A DNA stretch of 28,888 bases from DATKZH01 sp964475955 (GCA_964475955.1 CAYYZY010000095.1:1-28888), one strand, 5' to 3'. Numbered from the stretch's first letter, positions 16,838 to 25,622 are shown. Numbers and translations: made by a program. Notes: a model not told the origin generated them from the letters alone.

Positions 16838-18189
16838 ATGCGCGCGCTCCGACGGCTCACGGTGGCCTTGGCCGTCGTTTCCTGCCTTTTGGCGGGGGCG
16901 ATTTTGAATCCGGAGGCACCGGCGCCGTGCGTCGTTGCCGCAGAACAGGAACGCCCTGAGTCGGGAAAGCAGAGATCGTCCGGCAACCCTGCGCAGGACG
17001 GCGAGAATGGCGGCCCGCCTTCTCCTCGAGACACGCCCTTGCCACCGGTCCCTGCGCCGACCACAAACCTCTCCGAGGCCGGGCAAATCGCCGGATTGCA
17101 GCGGACGATCGAGGCGGATGAGGCGCATCTTCGCGACCTGCAGGGAAAACTGGAGGACCACGAGGAGGAGTTTGAGAACGCGAGCGCGCAGTTCCGAAAG
17201 GCGGAAGACGCGCTTGAGGATCACCGGCGGAAGTTAGAGGAATTAGTCCAGGCCGGCAAGGAGCGGGAGGCAGCCGAGCTCGAGGCTTCGACCGCGCAGC
17301 TCGAGACGCAGCGAGACCTGGCCGGACAGCGGCTCGAAGCGGCCGTCCAACTCCGCAAGACGACGCAGCAGCAGATTGCCACCCTGCGGGAGTTCGGGCA
17401 AGGATGCAGGAAGCGCAAACCCGCCTCCAGCGGGCCCGGGAGGGACTGAAATCGCGCGCCGCGGAGTCCGACAGGCTTCAATCGGAGCGGGCCGTGGTTC
17501 TATCGGACCGCATCGCCGCGCTGCGGAAACTCGAGGCGGAGCACCGCAGGGCGGAAGCGGCGCGAGGGAAGCTCGAATCGCTTGAGAATCCACTGTCGGT
17601 GCGCAATATCGTCCGATGGCTGATTGCCCATGGCCCGGCGATTGTTGCCATCTTGTTGGGGGTATGGCTGATTCGTTGGCTGCTTCGCATCGGCATACGT
17701 CGCCTGGTGCGTCTGCTGACTTTGGCCGGAGGACGCGGCAACAAGGCGGAACGCGAGCAGCGGGCCGACATCCTCGCAGGCATCTTCCACAAGGTGGGAA
17801 CGTTTCTCGTGCTCGTCGGGGGGGCCCTCCTCGTCCTGGCGGAGTTGGGCATCGAAATCGCGCCGCTGTGGACCTTGGTCTCCGCCGTCTTCGCCATGAT
17901 CGCGATCGGCTTCGTGGCCGTGTGGAGCGTGGCGAGCAACGTTCTCTGCGCGTTGATGCTGTTGATCTACCAGCCGTTCAAGGTGGGCAGCGCCGTCGAG
18001 CTGCCCGTGGCGGGCGTGCGCGGCAAGGTCGTCAACTTCAACCTCATCTACACGACCCTGCGCGGCGAAGAGGGCGACCTGATCGAAGTGCCGAACAACG
18101 CGTTCTTTCAGCAACCGATCCGGCATCGCGAGAAGGGGACCTGCATCGGTCTCGAAGAGCAACTCACCACGCAGGCCGACGCCAATTGA
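16838..18189 (+). pseudogene. MscS-family mechanosensitive channel with periplasmic coiled coil, split by a frameshift
   Basis: Two overlapping frames make one protein. The first (16838-17449) has a signal peptide (MRALRRLTVALAVVSCLLAG), a Pro/Gly-rich linker and a long coiled coil (from about residue 82). The second (from 17404) continues the coiled coil (MQEAQTRLQRAREGLKSRAA), then has membrane helices at about 70-95, 130-150 and 158-190 and the MscS pore and beta region (FVAVWSVASNVLCALMLLIYQPFKVGSAVEL, VPNN). The shift lies between about 17385 and 17404; one extra base near CAAGG would rejoin the frames. ATG 16838 has GGAGG 5 bases upstream. Intact homologues release osmolytes under membrane tension. 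Restarting at ATG 17404 would give a channel without signal peptide. A sequencing error is possible. Confidence 0.82.
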
Positions 18190-18241
18190 CGCCGCCGCGC
18201 CTCACAGCCAAGTGGCCGTGGCCCCGCCAACCGCGAGCACG

Positions 18242-20836
18242 TCACCGTATCTCCACCTCGTACCAGATCGTCTTGTGCTTGGGAGCGAGCTCGACCTGCG
18301 CGCGGCCCGCGCGATCGACGCACGGGACCTCCGAGCGGCGGTTGCCCGACTCGTCCAACGCGTAGAACCGCACCCGGTCGCGCGCGACCGGCAGCCGGAT
18401 TGCGGCCGGGACGCCTTCGCAGAGCACGGGCGCGCCGCCCCACTTCCGGCCGAGCGTGACGCGGTCGCCGCCGAGATCTTCGAATTCCATGCCCTGGTTC
18501 TGTACCCAACCGGTCGCCGTCACCAGCAGGCGGCCCGGGCTTTCGAAGCCGTCGCCGTCGACGGCAACCAGGGAGATCGTGGCCCAGTCGAGTCGCGTGG
18601 GGCCGATCTCGAGCTTCAGGCCCCCCAGATCGAAGGTCCGCCCGCGCACGAACCCGGTGAAGAGCTTCGTGCGCGGCGTATCGGCGATGAAGTACCCGGC
18701 CTCCGGTTCGGAGAGGTCCCAGCGGATCTGGCCGGTATCGGAGACGAACGTGTCGGCGTCGTCGGGGATAGTCGGCACCTCGGGCGTGGTCCGGCCGCCC
18801 AGGTCGATGGCCATACCGTGAAGCAGCGAAAGGCGCGCGTCGAGGCCCAGGTCGTCGGCCGTCAGGCTCCGGACGTTGAGCGTGTCGTAGAGCTTCTCGC
18901 GCTCCCGCTCCGGCGAGAGACCGGCGACGAGCGTTCGGCGCGCGCCGGCCGCATCGCCGCGAAGGAAGAGGGCGGCGCAGGCCGGCATGTGGGCGATTTT
19001 CGCGGTGTGGGCCTTGATGTCGAAATAGCTGCCGATGCGGCGCGGCTCGAAGTCGTCGTTGTGGCAGTAGGCGAACGGGAAGATCCCGTCCCACGACTGA
19101 AACGCCCCGAAAGCCGCGGTCATGGGAAAACCCTCGGCCGCGTACACGTTCGGCGCCGGGTGGTTGTACTCGCTCACCGTGTACGCCATGCCGGCCACGC
19201 GACGCACAGCCAGGCCCGCCAGCGTCCCGCCCGGCGTGTTCACCAGGGCCACGTTCCGCACGTACCAGTTGCTCGGGTCCCAGGGGCGGCCGGGGAAGCG
19301 GGGGTGGTTCCAGTAGGAATGGGCGTCGATGTAATCGAGCCGGGCCTGGACCTGCACCGGGCTGTAGCTGAGCTGCGTGCCGGAGACGAGCGCCCGGACC
19401 CCGAGCTCCTCCTTCAGGAACCGGTGCATGCCCCACCAGTAGTCGCGCTCGGTCTCCCACAGGAAGTCGACGAAGTCGCGCCGGGCGGCTTGGGTGACGT
19501 CGAGCCGGCCCCGGCGCACGATCGGCACGCTCGCGTCTTCCAGACGCTGGTCGCGAGCCAGGCCGACGATTCCGCCCGGCCGCAACGAAAACCCGGCCAG
19601 CTCGTACGTGCCCGGCTCCAGGCTCGTGATCGTGATCCGCGCGTTCGGGTCGTCCTGCCGGGCGACGAACGTGAAGCGGTGCTCCCGCCACTCGGGGCCG
19701 ACGGCCACGTCGGTCGAGAACCCCAGCCGCTCCCACGGCTCGTGCGACATCATGCAGTTCAAGCCGATCCGCCGCTTTCGGTCGGCACGCAGCCGGCAGG
19801 TGAGCGTATAGGGCGTTTCGGCCTCGACGGCGAACCCGGACTGACTGATCTGCGGGTGCCAGGCGACGCTCCCCTGCTTGGTCACCACCACGCGGAGGAA
19901 GCGCCCGCCCTCCGGGCCGCCCTCTTCCATTGACCAGTTGACCTCCGTTTCGGCGTCGCGCTCCAGGTGCCACGCGCCGGGGAAGGGCTCGGAAAAGTCG
20001 CCCCCGGTGAGCATCTCCTCGCCGAGCGGCCACTCGCCCGCCTTCCACGCCGCGCGGAGTTTCTCGGTGCTTTGGTACTTCTCGCGGAGCCAGCCGTTCC
20101 ACAACTCCCGGAAGGTCGTGGCGTAGGGCTCGGGCAGCCGGTCGAGCTCGCCGCGCCCCCAAATCGTGAACAGGGCGTCCTCGTTCGAGATCTCCACGAA
20201 GGCGACGGCCGGCTCCGCGGCGTAAACGGTCTTCGTGTAGGGGTTGACGTGCGTGAGCAGGTCGTGGGCGTATTGCTTCTGGGCCTCGATCATCCGCGGC
20301 TCGAAGTTGCCCAGCCCCTTGTCGTACTTGGGCCGCTCGTCGCGCGCGACGAACCCCTCCTTCTCGCCGAGCCAGCGCGACACGTGCAGGTTGAGGTTCG
20401 TGTAGACGCCGTGCTCCTTGAGCTGGTAGACGAGGTAGTCGAGCCGGTCGAGCTGCTTCGGGTCGATCGTGAGCTTGTTTGGGCTATCGCCCCAGATCGA
20501 CCGGGCGTCCATGTGGTGCATGCGCACGCAGTTGAACCCCAGCCGGGCCAGGCGCGCGGCGACGCGCTCGGCCTGCTCGCGCTCGGGAAAACAGGCGTCG
20601 AAGCAGAAGTTCGTGGCCCAGAAGCGGATCGGCCCGGCGTCGGTCACCAGCCGCCCGTCGCCGGCGCGCACGAACCCGTGCTTCCCCGCCGGCCGTTCGA
20701 TCCAGTCGGAGACGTTCGTCACGTTGTCCGGCGCGTCGTACGAGACGACAAACGGGAAGAGCGGCTCTTCGGCGTCGAGGCCGGCGGTCGCCAGGTAGGC
20801 CAACGAAAACACAAGCGGCGCAAAGCGACGGAACAT
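18242..20836 (-). CDS. Secreted glycoside hydrolase (clan A-like) with an inserted carbohydrate-binding-like domain
   Basis: An 864-residue exported protein. The signal peptide is about 1-22 (FAPLVFSLAYLATAGLDA). The N-terminal half of a TIM barrel follows, with RFWATNFCFDACFP, LGFNCVRMHHMD (about 100-110) and VAFVEISNED, where Asn 218-Glu 219 fits the clan A acid/base. At about 278-420 is a jelly-roll-like insertion (W.LE...GRFLRVVVTKQGS, VAWHPQISQSGF), resembling a CBM4/9-type module. The barrel resumes (YIDAHSYWNHP, about 502-512) with a possible nucleophile Glu 556 in YTVSEYNHP. A C-terminal beta region follows. Substrate and GH family are not assigned. ATG 20836 has AGGAG with 7-base spacing; the frame upstream to 21007 is not protein-like. 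It follows the damaged glycosyltransferase gene on the same strand. Confidence 0.8.
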   Translation of the reverse strand: MFRRFAPLVFSLAYLATAGLDAEEPLFPFVVSYDAPDNVTNVSDWIERPAGKHGFVRAGDGRLVTDAGPIRFWATNFCFDACFPEREQAERVAARLARLGFNCVRMHHMDARSIWGDSPNKLTIDPKQLDRLDYLVYQLKEHGVYTNLNLHVSRWLGEKEGFVARDERPKYDKGLGNFEPRMIEAQKQYAHDLLTHVNPYTKTVYAAEPAVAFVEISNEDALFTIWGRGELDRLPEPYATTFRELWNGWLREKYQSTEKLRAAWKAGEWPLGEEMLTGGDFSEPFPGAWHLERDAETEVNWSMEEGGPEGGRFLRVVVTKQGSVAWHPQISQSGFAVEAETPYTLTCRLRADRKRRIGLNCMMSHEPWERLGFSTDVAVGPEWREHRFTFVARQDDPNARITITSLEPGTYELAGFSLRPGGIVGLARDQRLEDASVPIVRRGRLDVTQAARRDFVDFLWETERDYWWGMHRFLKEELGVRALVSGTQLSYSPVQVQARLDYIDAHSYWNHPRFPGRPWDPSNWYVRNVALVNTPGGTLAGLAVRRVAGMAYTVSEYNHPAPNVYAAEGFPMTAAFGAFQSWDGIFPFAYCHNDDFEPRRIGSYFDIKAHTAKIAHMPACAALFLRGDAAGARRTLVAGLSPEREREKLYDTLNVRSLTADDLGLDARLSLLHGMAIDLGGRTTPEVPTIPDDADTFVSDTGQIRWDLSEPEAGYFIADTPRTKLFTGFVRGRTFDLGGLKLEIGPTRLDWATISLVAVDGDGFESPGRLLVTATGWVQNQGMEFEDLGGDRVTLGRKWGGAPVLCEGVPAAIRLPVARDRVRFYALDESGNRRSEVPCVDRAGRAQVELAPKHKTIWYEVEIR

Positions 20837-20996
20837 CTTCTTACTCCTCTTGCGGTGTAGAGCGTCGCCGCGGGAAGACGGACCGCGCGCGACGACCGAG
20901 AGCGGCGAAAAACCGTGTCCCCAGTAGGCTAATGGGGGGCGCTCAGAAACGCAAGGCCCACGGCAAAGGCGCGTTTGCCGTTGAAGCCTACCCGGC

Positions 20997-21611
20997 TCAC
21001 GCCGCACACCGCGTGTGGATCAGATCGGCGAACACCCGTTCGAGCCGCGTTGCATGGCACTCCAGCGAGCAGGCTTCTGCGTCGCACTGCTGAACGGTCG
21101 CGGCATCCGTAAGACTCTCGATCGGCCGAGCGCCCTCGGCGCCGCAGAGGATCGTCACCATCCGGTCGGCGCGGACCAGGTTGTAACTGCGGTGGAACCG
21201 GCGCGCCGTGTCGGAGAAGGCGATCACCCGGTCGTTGAACATCCAGTGCAACTGGACGTGGCAATTCTGCGCGGTGGCCACGCAGGGCAGTCCGCTCCGC
21301 CATCGCAACAGCACCCCGAACGCGTGCGCGCGGCTCATGTGCGTGTGGACCACCTCGATCCGCCGCTGGTGGGCGAGGCGGGCGATGCGCCGCAACTCAT
21401 CCGCCGGCCACCGGTGCAGGTCGGACTCGACCACGTCGATCCGCTCGCCGAGGTGGCCCGAGCCGGCTGCCAGTTGCTCTTCGATCCACGCGCCCCGGCG
21501 ACAGACGACCGTCACCACGTGGCCGCGTCGGGCCAACCGGCGGACGAGCCCCAGGCAGTGCGCGGTCGCCCGGTCCGCGCCCGCCCCGGAAACGATCTCC
21601 ATGATCTTCAT
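20997..21611 (-). pseudogene. Group 4-type glycosyltransferase lacking its donor-binding domain
   Basis: Residues 1-153 match the acceptor (N-terminal) half of a GT-B glycosyltransferase: MKIMEIVSGAG, AHCLGLVRRLARRGHVVTVVCRRGAWIEEQL, IDVVESDLHRWPADELRRIARL, IEVVHTHMSRAHAFGVLLRW and HVQLHWMFNDRVIAFS. Soon after RADRMVTI similarity breaks off. The last 20 or so residues (ECHATRLERVFADLI) resemble the family's extreme C-terminus. The domain holding the sugar-nucleotide site and the EX7E motif is missing, so the 204-residue product is about half normal size and probably inactive. An in-frame internal deletion of very roughly 500 bases near 21155 is the simplest reading. ATG 21611 is chosen by similarity; no good ribosome site is visible. 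Confidence 0.75.
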
Positions 21612-21961
21612 GGGCAAACCGACGAAGTGGAGGTTCGAGCCGTGCCTGCGTACCGACCGTTCGGGGGGCGACCTGCCGTCGCCTCCCTCCAAAGAAGGGT
21701 CCCCCGAGGGCAGGCCGTGTCGTCGGCGAGGATCGGCCGGTTGACCGCCGGCAGTTGAGCCAAAGTCGGTGCTCGTCGCCCCCATTGGTCGTATCTTCAG
21801 AAGCAGCAACGGGTTGCGATTGCCCGGCGGACCGGGAATCGTGCGCGGCCCATTTGACCTGGGGCACACGTTGACCTGCGGGCACCGGGCGAACCGCCTT
21901 GTCGGCCGGGCGCCAAAGGATAGGATGGACTGGGCACACAACCCTCGGCCGGAAACCGATC
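21612..21961. other. Spacer with a short tandem repeat
   Basis: Between the divergent glycosyltransferase fragment and the HExxH membrane protein. A 17-bp imperfect tandem repeat lies at 21854-21887 (TTGACCTGGGGCACACG, then TTGACCTGCGGGCACCG). The TTGACC parts look like -35 elements, but neither has a good -10 at 16-18 bases. No gene recognised. Confidence 0.5.
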
Positions 21962-22366
21962 GTGCGCAACGTCGTCGCAACTCTCGCCGTCCTTTGGGCC
22001 GCGCCCTGGACGCTCTTCGGCCTGTCGATCGGAACGCTTGCCCTGCTGACGGGCGGCCGGGCCCGCCGCGTCGGCTGCGTGCTCGAGTTCTCCGGCGGCT
22101 TCGCCGCGGTGTTCCTCGAGGTCTTCCCGATGGTCGCCGGGGCCTCGGCCGTCACGTTCGGACACACCGTGCTGGGACGGACGCAGGACGCGCTGGACGA
22201 CTGTCGCCAGCACGAGTTGGTCCACGTGCGCCAGTACGAGCGGTGGGGCCCCCTTTTCGTGCCGGCGTACCTCCTCTGCTGGCTCCTGCTGTGGCTCTCG
22301 GGACGGAACGCGTATTTCGGCAACCCCTTCGAGCGCCAGGCGTTTGACGAAGCGCCGCGCTTCTGA
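21962..22366 (+). CDS. Small membrane protein with an HExxH metal-binding motif
   Basis: A protein of about 134 residues. An N-terminal hydrophobic region (about 4-30; VVATLAVLWAAPWTLFGLSIG), a middle hydrophobic stretch (about 44-70) and a helix at about 97-113 (PLFVPAYLLCWLLLWLS) surround a HELVH motif at 84-88 (CRQHELVHVRQYERWG). NPFERQAFDE (121-130) follows, and Glu 124 could be a third zinc ligand. The pattern resembles a minimal membrane zincin of the kind seen in M56/BlaR1-like and related proteins, but no proteolytic role is established for this small group. GTG 21962 was chosen because the hydrophobic protein begins there; an in-frame GTG at 21899 is less likely. The ribosome site is weak. 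Confidence 0.7.
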   Translation: MRNVVATLAVLWAAPWTLFGLSIGTLALLTGGRARRVGCVLEFSGGFAAVFLEVFPMVAGASAVTFGHTVLGRTQDALDDCRQHELVHVRQYERWGPLFVPAYLLCWLLLWLSGRNAYFGNPFERQAFDEAPRF

Positions 22367-22479
22367 TCCGCCGGGCGAATCATCCGTCGACGCCCACGAG
22401 AATCGCGACCGCGAAAGCGGCCGCGCCCGAGCCGCATTTCTCCCCACGCGGTGAGACTGAACAACTTAGCGTCCTCATC

Positions 22480-22536
22480 AACCCGAAGCGCAAGCAAGGC
22501 GAAGTCCAAGCCGCTGCCTCGCTTGCGCTTCGGGTT
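22480..22536. repeat. 21-bp inverted repeat (one mismatch)
   Basis: The left arm (22480-22500) begins AACCCGAAGCGCAAGC. The right arm (22516-22536) ends GCTTGCGCTTCGGGTT. The outer 16 bp pair perfectly, and 20 of 21 overall, around a 15-base loop. No T-tract follows. I recall very similar palindromes between genes in planctomycete genomes, so it is probably a dispersed element (from memory, not checked). Confidence 0.8.
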
Positions 22537-22657
22537 CGTGTGGCTGGTGAGAAATGGGGACTAAGCCGTTTCAGCCGTCGGCCCATGCGCGCCCCTTGAC
22601 ACCTCGCCGGGGCATAGAGTCTCTGACCGTGATGATGCGCGCGTGGTGCGCGCATGT

Positions 22658-22716
22658 CGTGGGGCACGTTTTCAACGTGCCATTGGGTTGTGGGCACGTT
22701 GGAAACGTGCCCCACG
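22658..22716. repeat. Nested CACGTT/AACGTG palindromes
   Basis: GGCACGTT-TTC-AACGTGCC (22663-22681) and GGGCACGTT-GGA-AACGTGCCC (22692-22712) are two small hairpins. The first left arm can also pair with the last right arm, CGTGGGGCACGTT (22658-22670) with AACGTGCCCCACG (22704-22716), giving a larger stem. GACACG..CGTGTC at 22799-22818 is a diverged third copy. Confidence 0.8.
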
Positions 22717-23108
22717 TTGGGAAAAGGAGAGATGATCGAGCTTCCATCATCTCCATTCTTTCAAGGGAAATGCAATCCCCTCTCGCGGGGAATAATTTGA
22801 CACGCGTTTCAACGTGTCCCACCTTATATAGGCGACCAAGCGTGCCACAAATTGGGGGGTGGGTTCGCTGCTGTAGGGTCGAATGGGACCGAAACCGGAT
22901 TGTCGCAGGGAGCCGATTCGTTTGGCGGTCGTTTTGGGGTGCTGTGCAGGGTGACCTCGGGGAATCGACGGGGACGCAGACGAGGCCATCGTCTCCGTCC
23001 GTCGTCCTCCGGGTTGTCGGGCCTTCTTGCCGGGGCCGCAACATCCGACGTCGCCAGACGAATACTGCTCGGAGGCAAGCACAAACCATCGAGCGATGGA
23101 GGTGAAGC

Positions 23109-23744
23109 ATGACAACCGTTTTCGTGGTATGCGCGGCCGTCGGCGTGACGATCCTGGTCTTCCAGTTCGTGTTGACGATGATCGGCCTGGGGGGGGAAGC
23201 ACTCGATCTCGACGTGCCCGACGCGGAGACCGGCGCCGACCTCGATTTCGACGTCGGCGCGGACGTTCCCGGCGACGCCGACCTGGGGCACGACGTGCAC
23301 GTGGGCTCGTCGTGGTTGTTCGGCGTGATCTCCTTCCGCACGATCGTGGCGGCGCTGGCGTTTTTCGGACTCGGGGGTCTGGCCTCGCAGTCGGCCGGGT
23401 TGTCGCCGCTGAAGACGTTCCTGGTGGCGGTCGCGTCGGGAGCCGCGGCCATGTACGGCGTCTACTGGTTGATGCGCGGACTCAGTTCGTTGAGGTCCAG
23501 CGGCGCGCCGCGGGTCCGCCGGGCGGTGGGCCGATACGCCACGGTCTACGTCACGATCCCCGGCGCCGAGGAGGGGACGGGGAAGATCCAGATGAACCTC
23601 CAGAACCGGACCATGGAATACCTGGCCATGACGGCCGGGGAGAAGCTTCCACCCGGATCGAAAGTGCGGGTGGTAGGCGTCATTACCTCAGATACCGTTG
23701 CGGTCCAGCCCGTGCTGGACCCGGAAAGGAGCGGCGATGAATAG
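23109..23744 (+). CDS. NfeD-like membrane protein
   Basis: A 211-residue protein. One membrane helix at the N-terminus (about 3-26; FVVCAAVGVTILVFQFVLTMIGLG), an acidic Asp-rich loop (about 30-63), then two helices (about 76-95 and 101-122). The C-terminal part (about 137-205) is an OB-fold-like domain (GRYATVYVTIPG, GEKLPPGSKVRVVGVITSDTVAVQPV). NfeD/YuaF-type proteins pair with flotillins in membrane microdomains (known of the family). Here the flotillin gene starts inside this gene's last codons (8-base overlap), so the two are co-translated. ATG 23109 has GGAGG 6 bases upstream. Confidence 0.88.
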   Translation: MTTVFVVCAAVGVTILVFQFVLTMIGLGGEALDLDVPDAETGADLDFDVGADVPGDADLGHDVHVGSSWLFGVISFRTIVAALAFFGLGGLASQSAGLSPLKTFLVAVASGAAAMYGVYWLMRGLSSLRSSGAPRVRRAVGRYATVYVTIPGAEEGTGKIQMNLQNRTMEYLAMTAGEKLPPGSKVRVVGVITSDTVAVQPVLDPERSGDE

Positions 23745-25353
23745 TCTTGCTCTATTCGCCCAACTGGACGTTTTCAACGACTTCGGCGGGTGGGTGACGG
23801 CGATCGTTGTGCTTGTGCTGATGGTCCTGGTGACCGTCCTCGTGTTCGCGGTGAAGTACTACAAGCGCTGCCCGAGCAACCGGGTGCTGGTCGTCTACGG
23901 AAAGACCCAGCGCGACGAGCCGGCCACCTGCGTTCCCGGCGGTGCGCGTTTCGTGTACCCGCTGTTCCAGGACTACGCCTGGCTGAGCCTGGAACCGATG
24001 CAGATCGAGATCCCGCTGCGCGCGGCGCTGTCGTTCGAGAACATCCGCGTCAATGTGCCCAGCGTCTTCACCGTGGCCGTCGGCACCACCAACGAGCTGA
24101 TGAACAACGCGGCCATCCGGCTGCTGGGGCTCAGCGCGAAGGAGATCGAGAAGCAGGCATCGGAGATCATCTTCGGCCAGCTCCGCCAGGTGATCGCCAC
24201 GATGAGGATCGTCGACATCAACCAGGACCGCGACACCTTCCTCGCCCACATCCAGCAGTCGGTCGAGCCCGAATTGCGGAAAATCGGGCTGGTGCTGATC
24301 AACGTCAACATCACCGACATCACCGACGAGTCGGGCTACATCGACGCCATCGGGCGCAAGGCGGCCGCCGAGGCGATCCAACAGGCGGAGATCGACGTCG
24401 CCGAGCAGCACAAGAAGGGGGCCATCGGCGTCGCCGAGGCCGAACGCGAAAAGGCCATCCAGGTGGCCAACGCCGAGAAGGTCCAGACGATCGGCACCCG
24501 CGAGGCCGAACGCGACCGGGCGATCCGCGTCGCCGAGATGAACAAGGAACAGGTGGTCGGCGAGCAGACGGCCGGCTTCGAGCAGGAAGCCCAGGTGGCC
24601 GACGCCGATCGCGAGAAGCGTATCCGCATGGCCGACGCCGACGCCCGGGCCGTGGAGGGCGAAAACGTGGCGGCGGCCGCGGTCGCCGCGTCGAAGGCCC
24701 AGTTGAAGGTCGCCGAGGCCCAGGCGTATCAGAAGGGCGAAACCGAGGCCCGAATCGCCAGGGCGGCCGTGCTCGAATCGGAAAGCCTCGCCATGGCCAA
24801 GGCCGCCATCGCCGAAGCCCAGGAGGTCGAGGCCAAGCGACGCGCCGAACTGGAAGCCCCGGCCAAGGCCGAGAAGGCCAGAATCGTCGTCGAGGCCGAG
24901 GCCGAGTCCGACAAGCGCCGCATTCACGCCGAGGGCGAAGCGTCGGCCATCTACGCCAAGCTCGAAGCGGAAGCCCGCGGCCAGTACGAAATCCTGGCCA
25001 AGAAGGGCGAAGGCCTGCGGGAAATCATCGACGCCTGCGGCGGCGCGCAGCAGGCCTTCCAGATGATGATGCTGGAGCACTTCGACGAACTGGTCGAGGC
25101 CTCGGCCAAGGCCATCTCGAACATCAAGTTCGATAAGGTCGTGGTCTGGGAGGGCGGCAACGGCAAGAACGGCACCTCGAGCACCGCCAGTTGGCTGCAC
25201 GAGATGTCGCGCACCCTCCCGCCGATGCTTCAGGTCATGCAGGACATCGGCGGCATCGAGGTCCCCGAGACCCTGGCCAAGCTGGCCGGCGCGGAGAAGG
25301 AAGGTGAGGACGACGAGGCCGGCGACGGCTCGTCGCCCAAACCGCGGCCCTAG
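23737..25353 (+). CDS. floA: Flotillin-like SPFH domain protein
   Basis: A 538-residue protein. A membrane segment at about 18-43 (VTAIVVLVLMVLVTVLVFAVKYY) is followed by the SPFH/Band 7 domain (about 45-215; NRVLVVYGKTQRDEPATCVPGG, LSFENIRVNVPSVFTVAVG, ELRKIGLVLINVNITDITDESGYIDAIGRK). A long coiled coil rich in Ala-Glu-Ala repeats (about 218-440) ends in a conserved helical tail. Flotillins scaffold membrane microdomains. ATG 23737 overlaps the nfeD stop codon and has AAGGAG 5 bases upstream, so translation is coupled. A strong intrinsic terminator follows 40 bases after the stop. The coiled coil makes it closer to flotillin (FloT type) than to the shorter FloA type; the symbol is only indicative. 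Confidence 0.9.
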   Translation: MNSLALFAQLDVFNDFGGWVTAIVVLVLMVLVTVLVFAVKYYKRCPSNRVLVVYGKTQRDEPATCVPGGARFVYPLFQDYAWLSLEPMQIEIPLRAALSFENIRVNVPSVFTVAVGTTNELMNNAAIRLLGLSAKEIEKQASEIIFGQLRQVIATMRIVDINQDRDTFLAHIQQSVEPELRKIGLVLINVNITDITDESGYIDAIGRKAAAEAIQQAEIDVAEQHKKGAIGVAEAEREKAIQVANAEKVQTIGTREAERDRAIRVAEMNKEQVVGEQTAGFEQEAQVADADREKRIRMADADARAVEGENVAAAAVAASKAQLKVAEAQAYQKGETEARIARAAVLESESLAMAKAAIAEAQEVEAKRRAELEAPAKAEKARIVVEAEAESDKRRIHAEGEASAIYAKLEAEARGQYEILAKKGEGLREIIDACGGAQQAFQMMMLEHFDELVEASAKAISNIKFDKVVVWEGGNGKNGTSSTASWLHEMSRTLPPMLQVMQDIGGIEVPETLAKLAGAEKEGEDDEAGDGSSPKPRP

Positions 25354-25392
25354 GTCCTCCGGCCTTAACCGCAATCAATCGAAGTTCCCACC

Positions 25393-25430
25393 AAAGCCCA
25401 CGGGAAGCAGCCCGTGGGCTTTTTCTTTTC
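25393..25430 (+). terminator. Strong intrinsic terminator of the nfeD-flotillin operon
   Basis: AAAGCCCACGGG (25393-25404), a 6-base loop, CCCGTGGGCTTT (25411-25422), then a T-rich tail TTCTTTTC. The 12-bp perfect stem and following T-run are textbook. It is the clearest regulatory signal in the window. Confidence 0.92.
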
Positions 25431-25433
25431 TGA

Positions 25434-25622
25434 CGAAACAACTGTGCGCGATTCGTCGACGCCGAAGACATCACCGTCGACGTCGAGGCCGGCGTGGCGA
25501 CCCTGACCGGCACCATGGAGGACTGGGACAAGCTCCAGGCCGCCAAGGAAAACGCCCGGGAAGGCGGCGCCATCTCGGTGATCAGCAATCTGGAAGTCGA
25601 AAACGGTTCCGGCGCCGGCTAG
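25434..25622 (+). pseudogene. BON-domain protein remnant (5' truncated)
   Basis: An open frame without a start codon, bounded by a TGA at 25431-25433 and ending at TAG 25620-25622. It reads FVDAEDITVDVEAGVATLTGTMEDW, then KLQAAKENAREGGAISVISNLEV, a good match to most of one BON domain (OsmY type, envelope and stress proteins). It begins only a few bases past the flotillin terminator. Its 5' half, promoter and any signal peptide are missing, so it looks like the end of a gene whose front was deleted. Confidence 0.75.

Larger units (their letters stand above)
22380..23108. other. Repeat-rich intergenic spacer
   Basis: About 730 bases with no gene I recognise. It holds a 21-bp inverted repeat (22480-22536), nested GGCACGTT/AACGTGCC hairpins (22658-22716) and a related degenerate palindrome (22799-22818). 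The last 100 bases lead into nfeD, whose GGAGG is 6 bases before its ATG. No convincing promoter was found for nfeD. Confidence 0.55.

Noticed and set aside
21854..21887. Two TTGACC boxes as tandem promoters of the HExxH gene
   Set aside because: No -10-like hexamer lies 16-18 bases downstream of either; recorded only as a short tandem repeat.
22797..22830. Consensus TTGACA with downstream TATATA as an nfeD promoter
   Set aside because: The spacer is 21-22 bases, too long, and TTGACA is part of a CACG/CGTG palindrome.
23752..25374. 540-codon minus-strand frame opposite flotillin
   Set aside because: Its Gly/Leu/Asp-rich repeats are the reverse reading of the flotillin Ala-Glu-Ala repeats.
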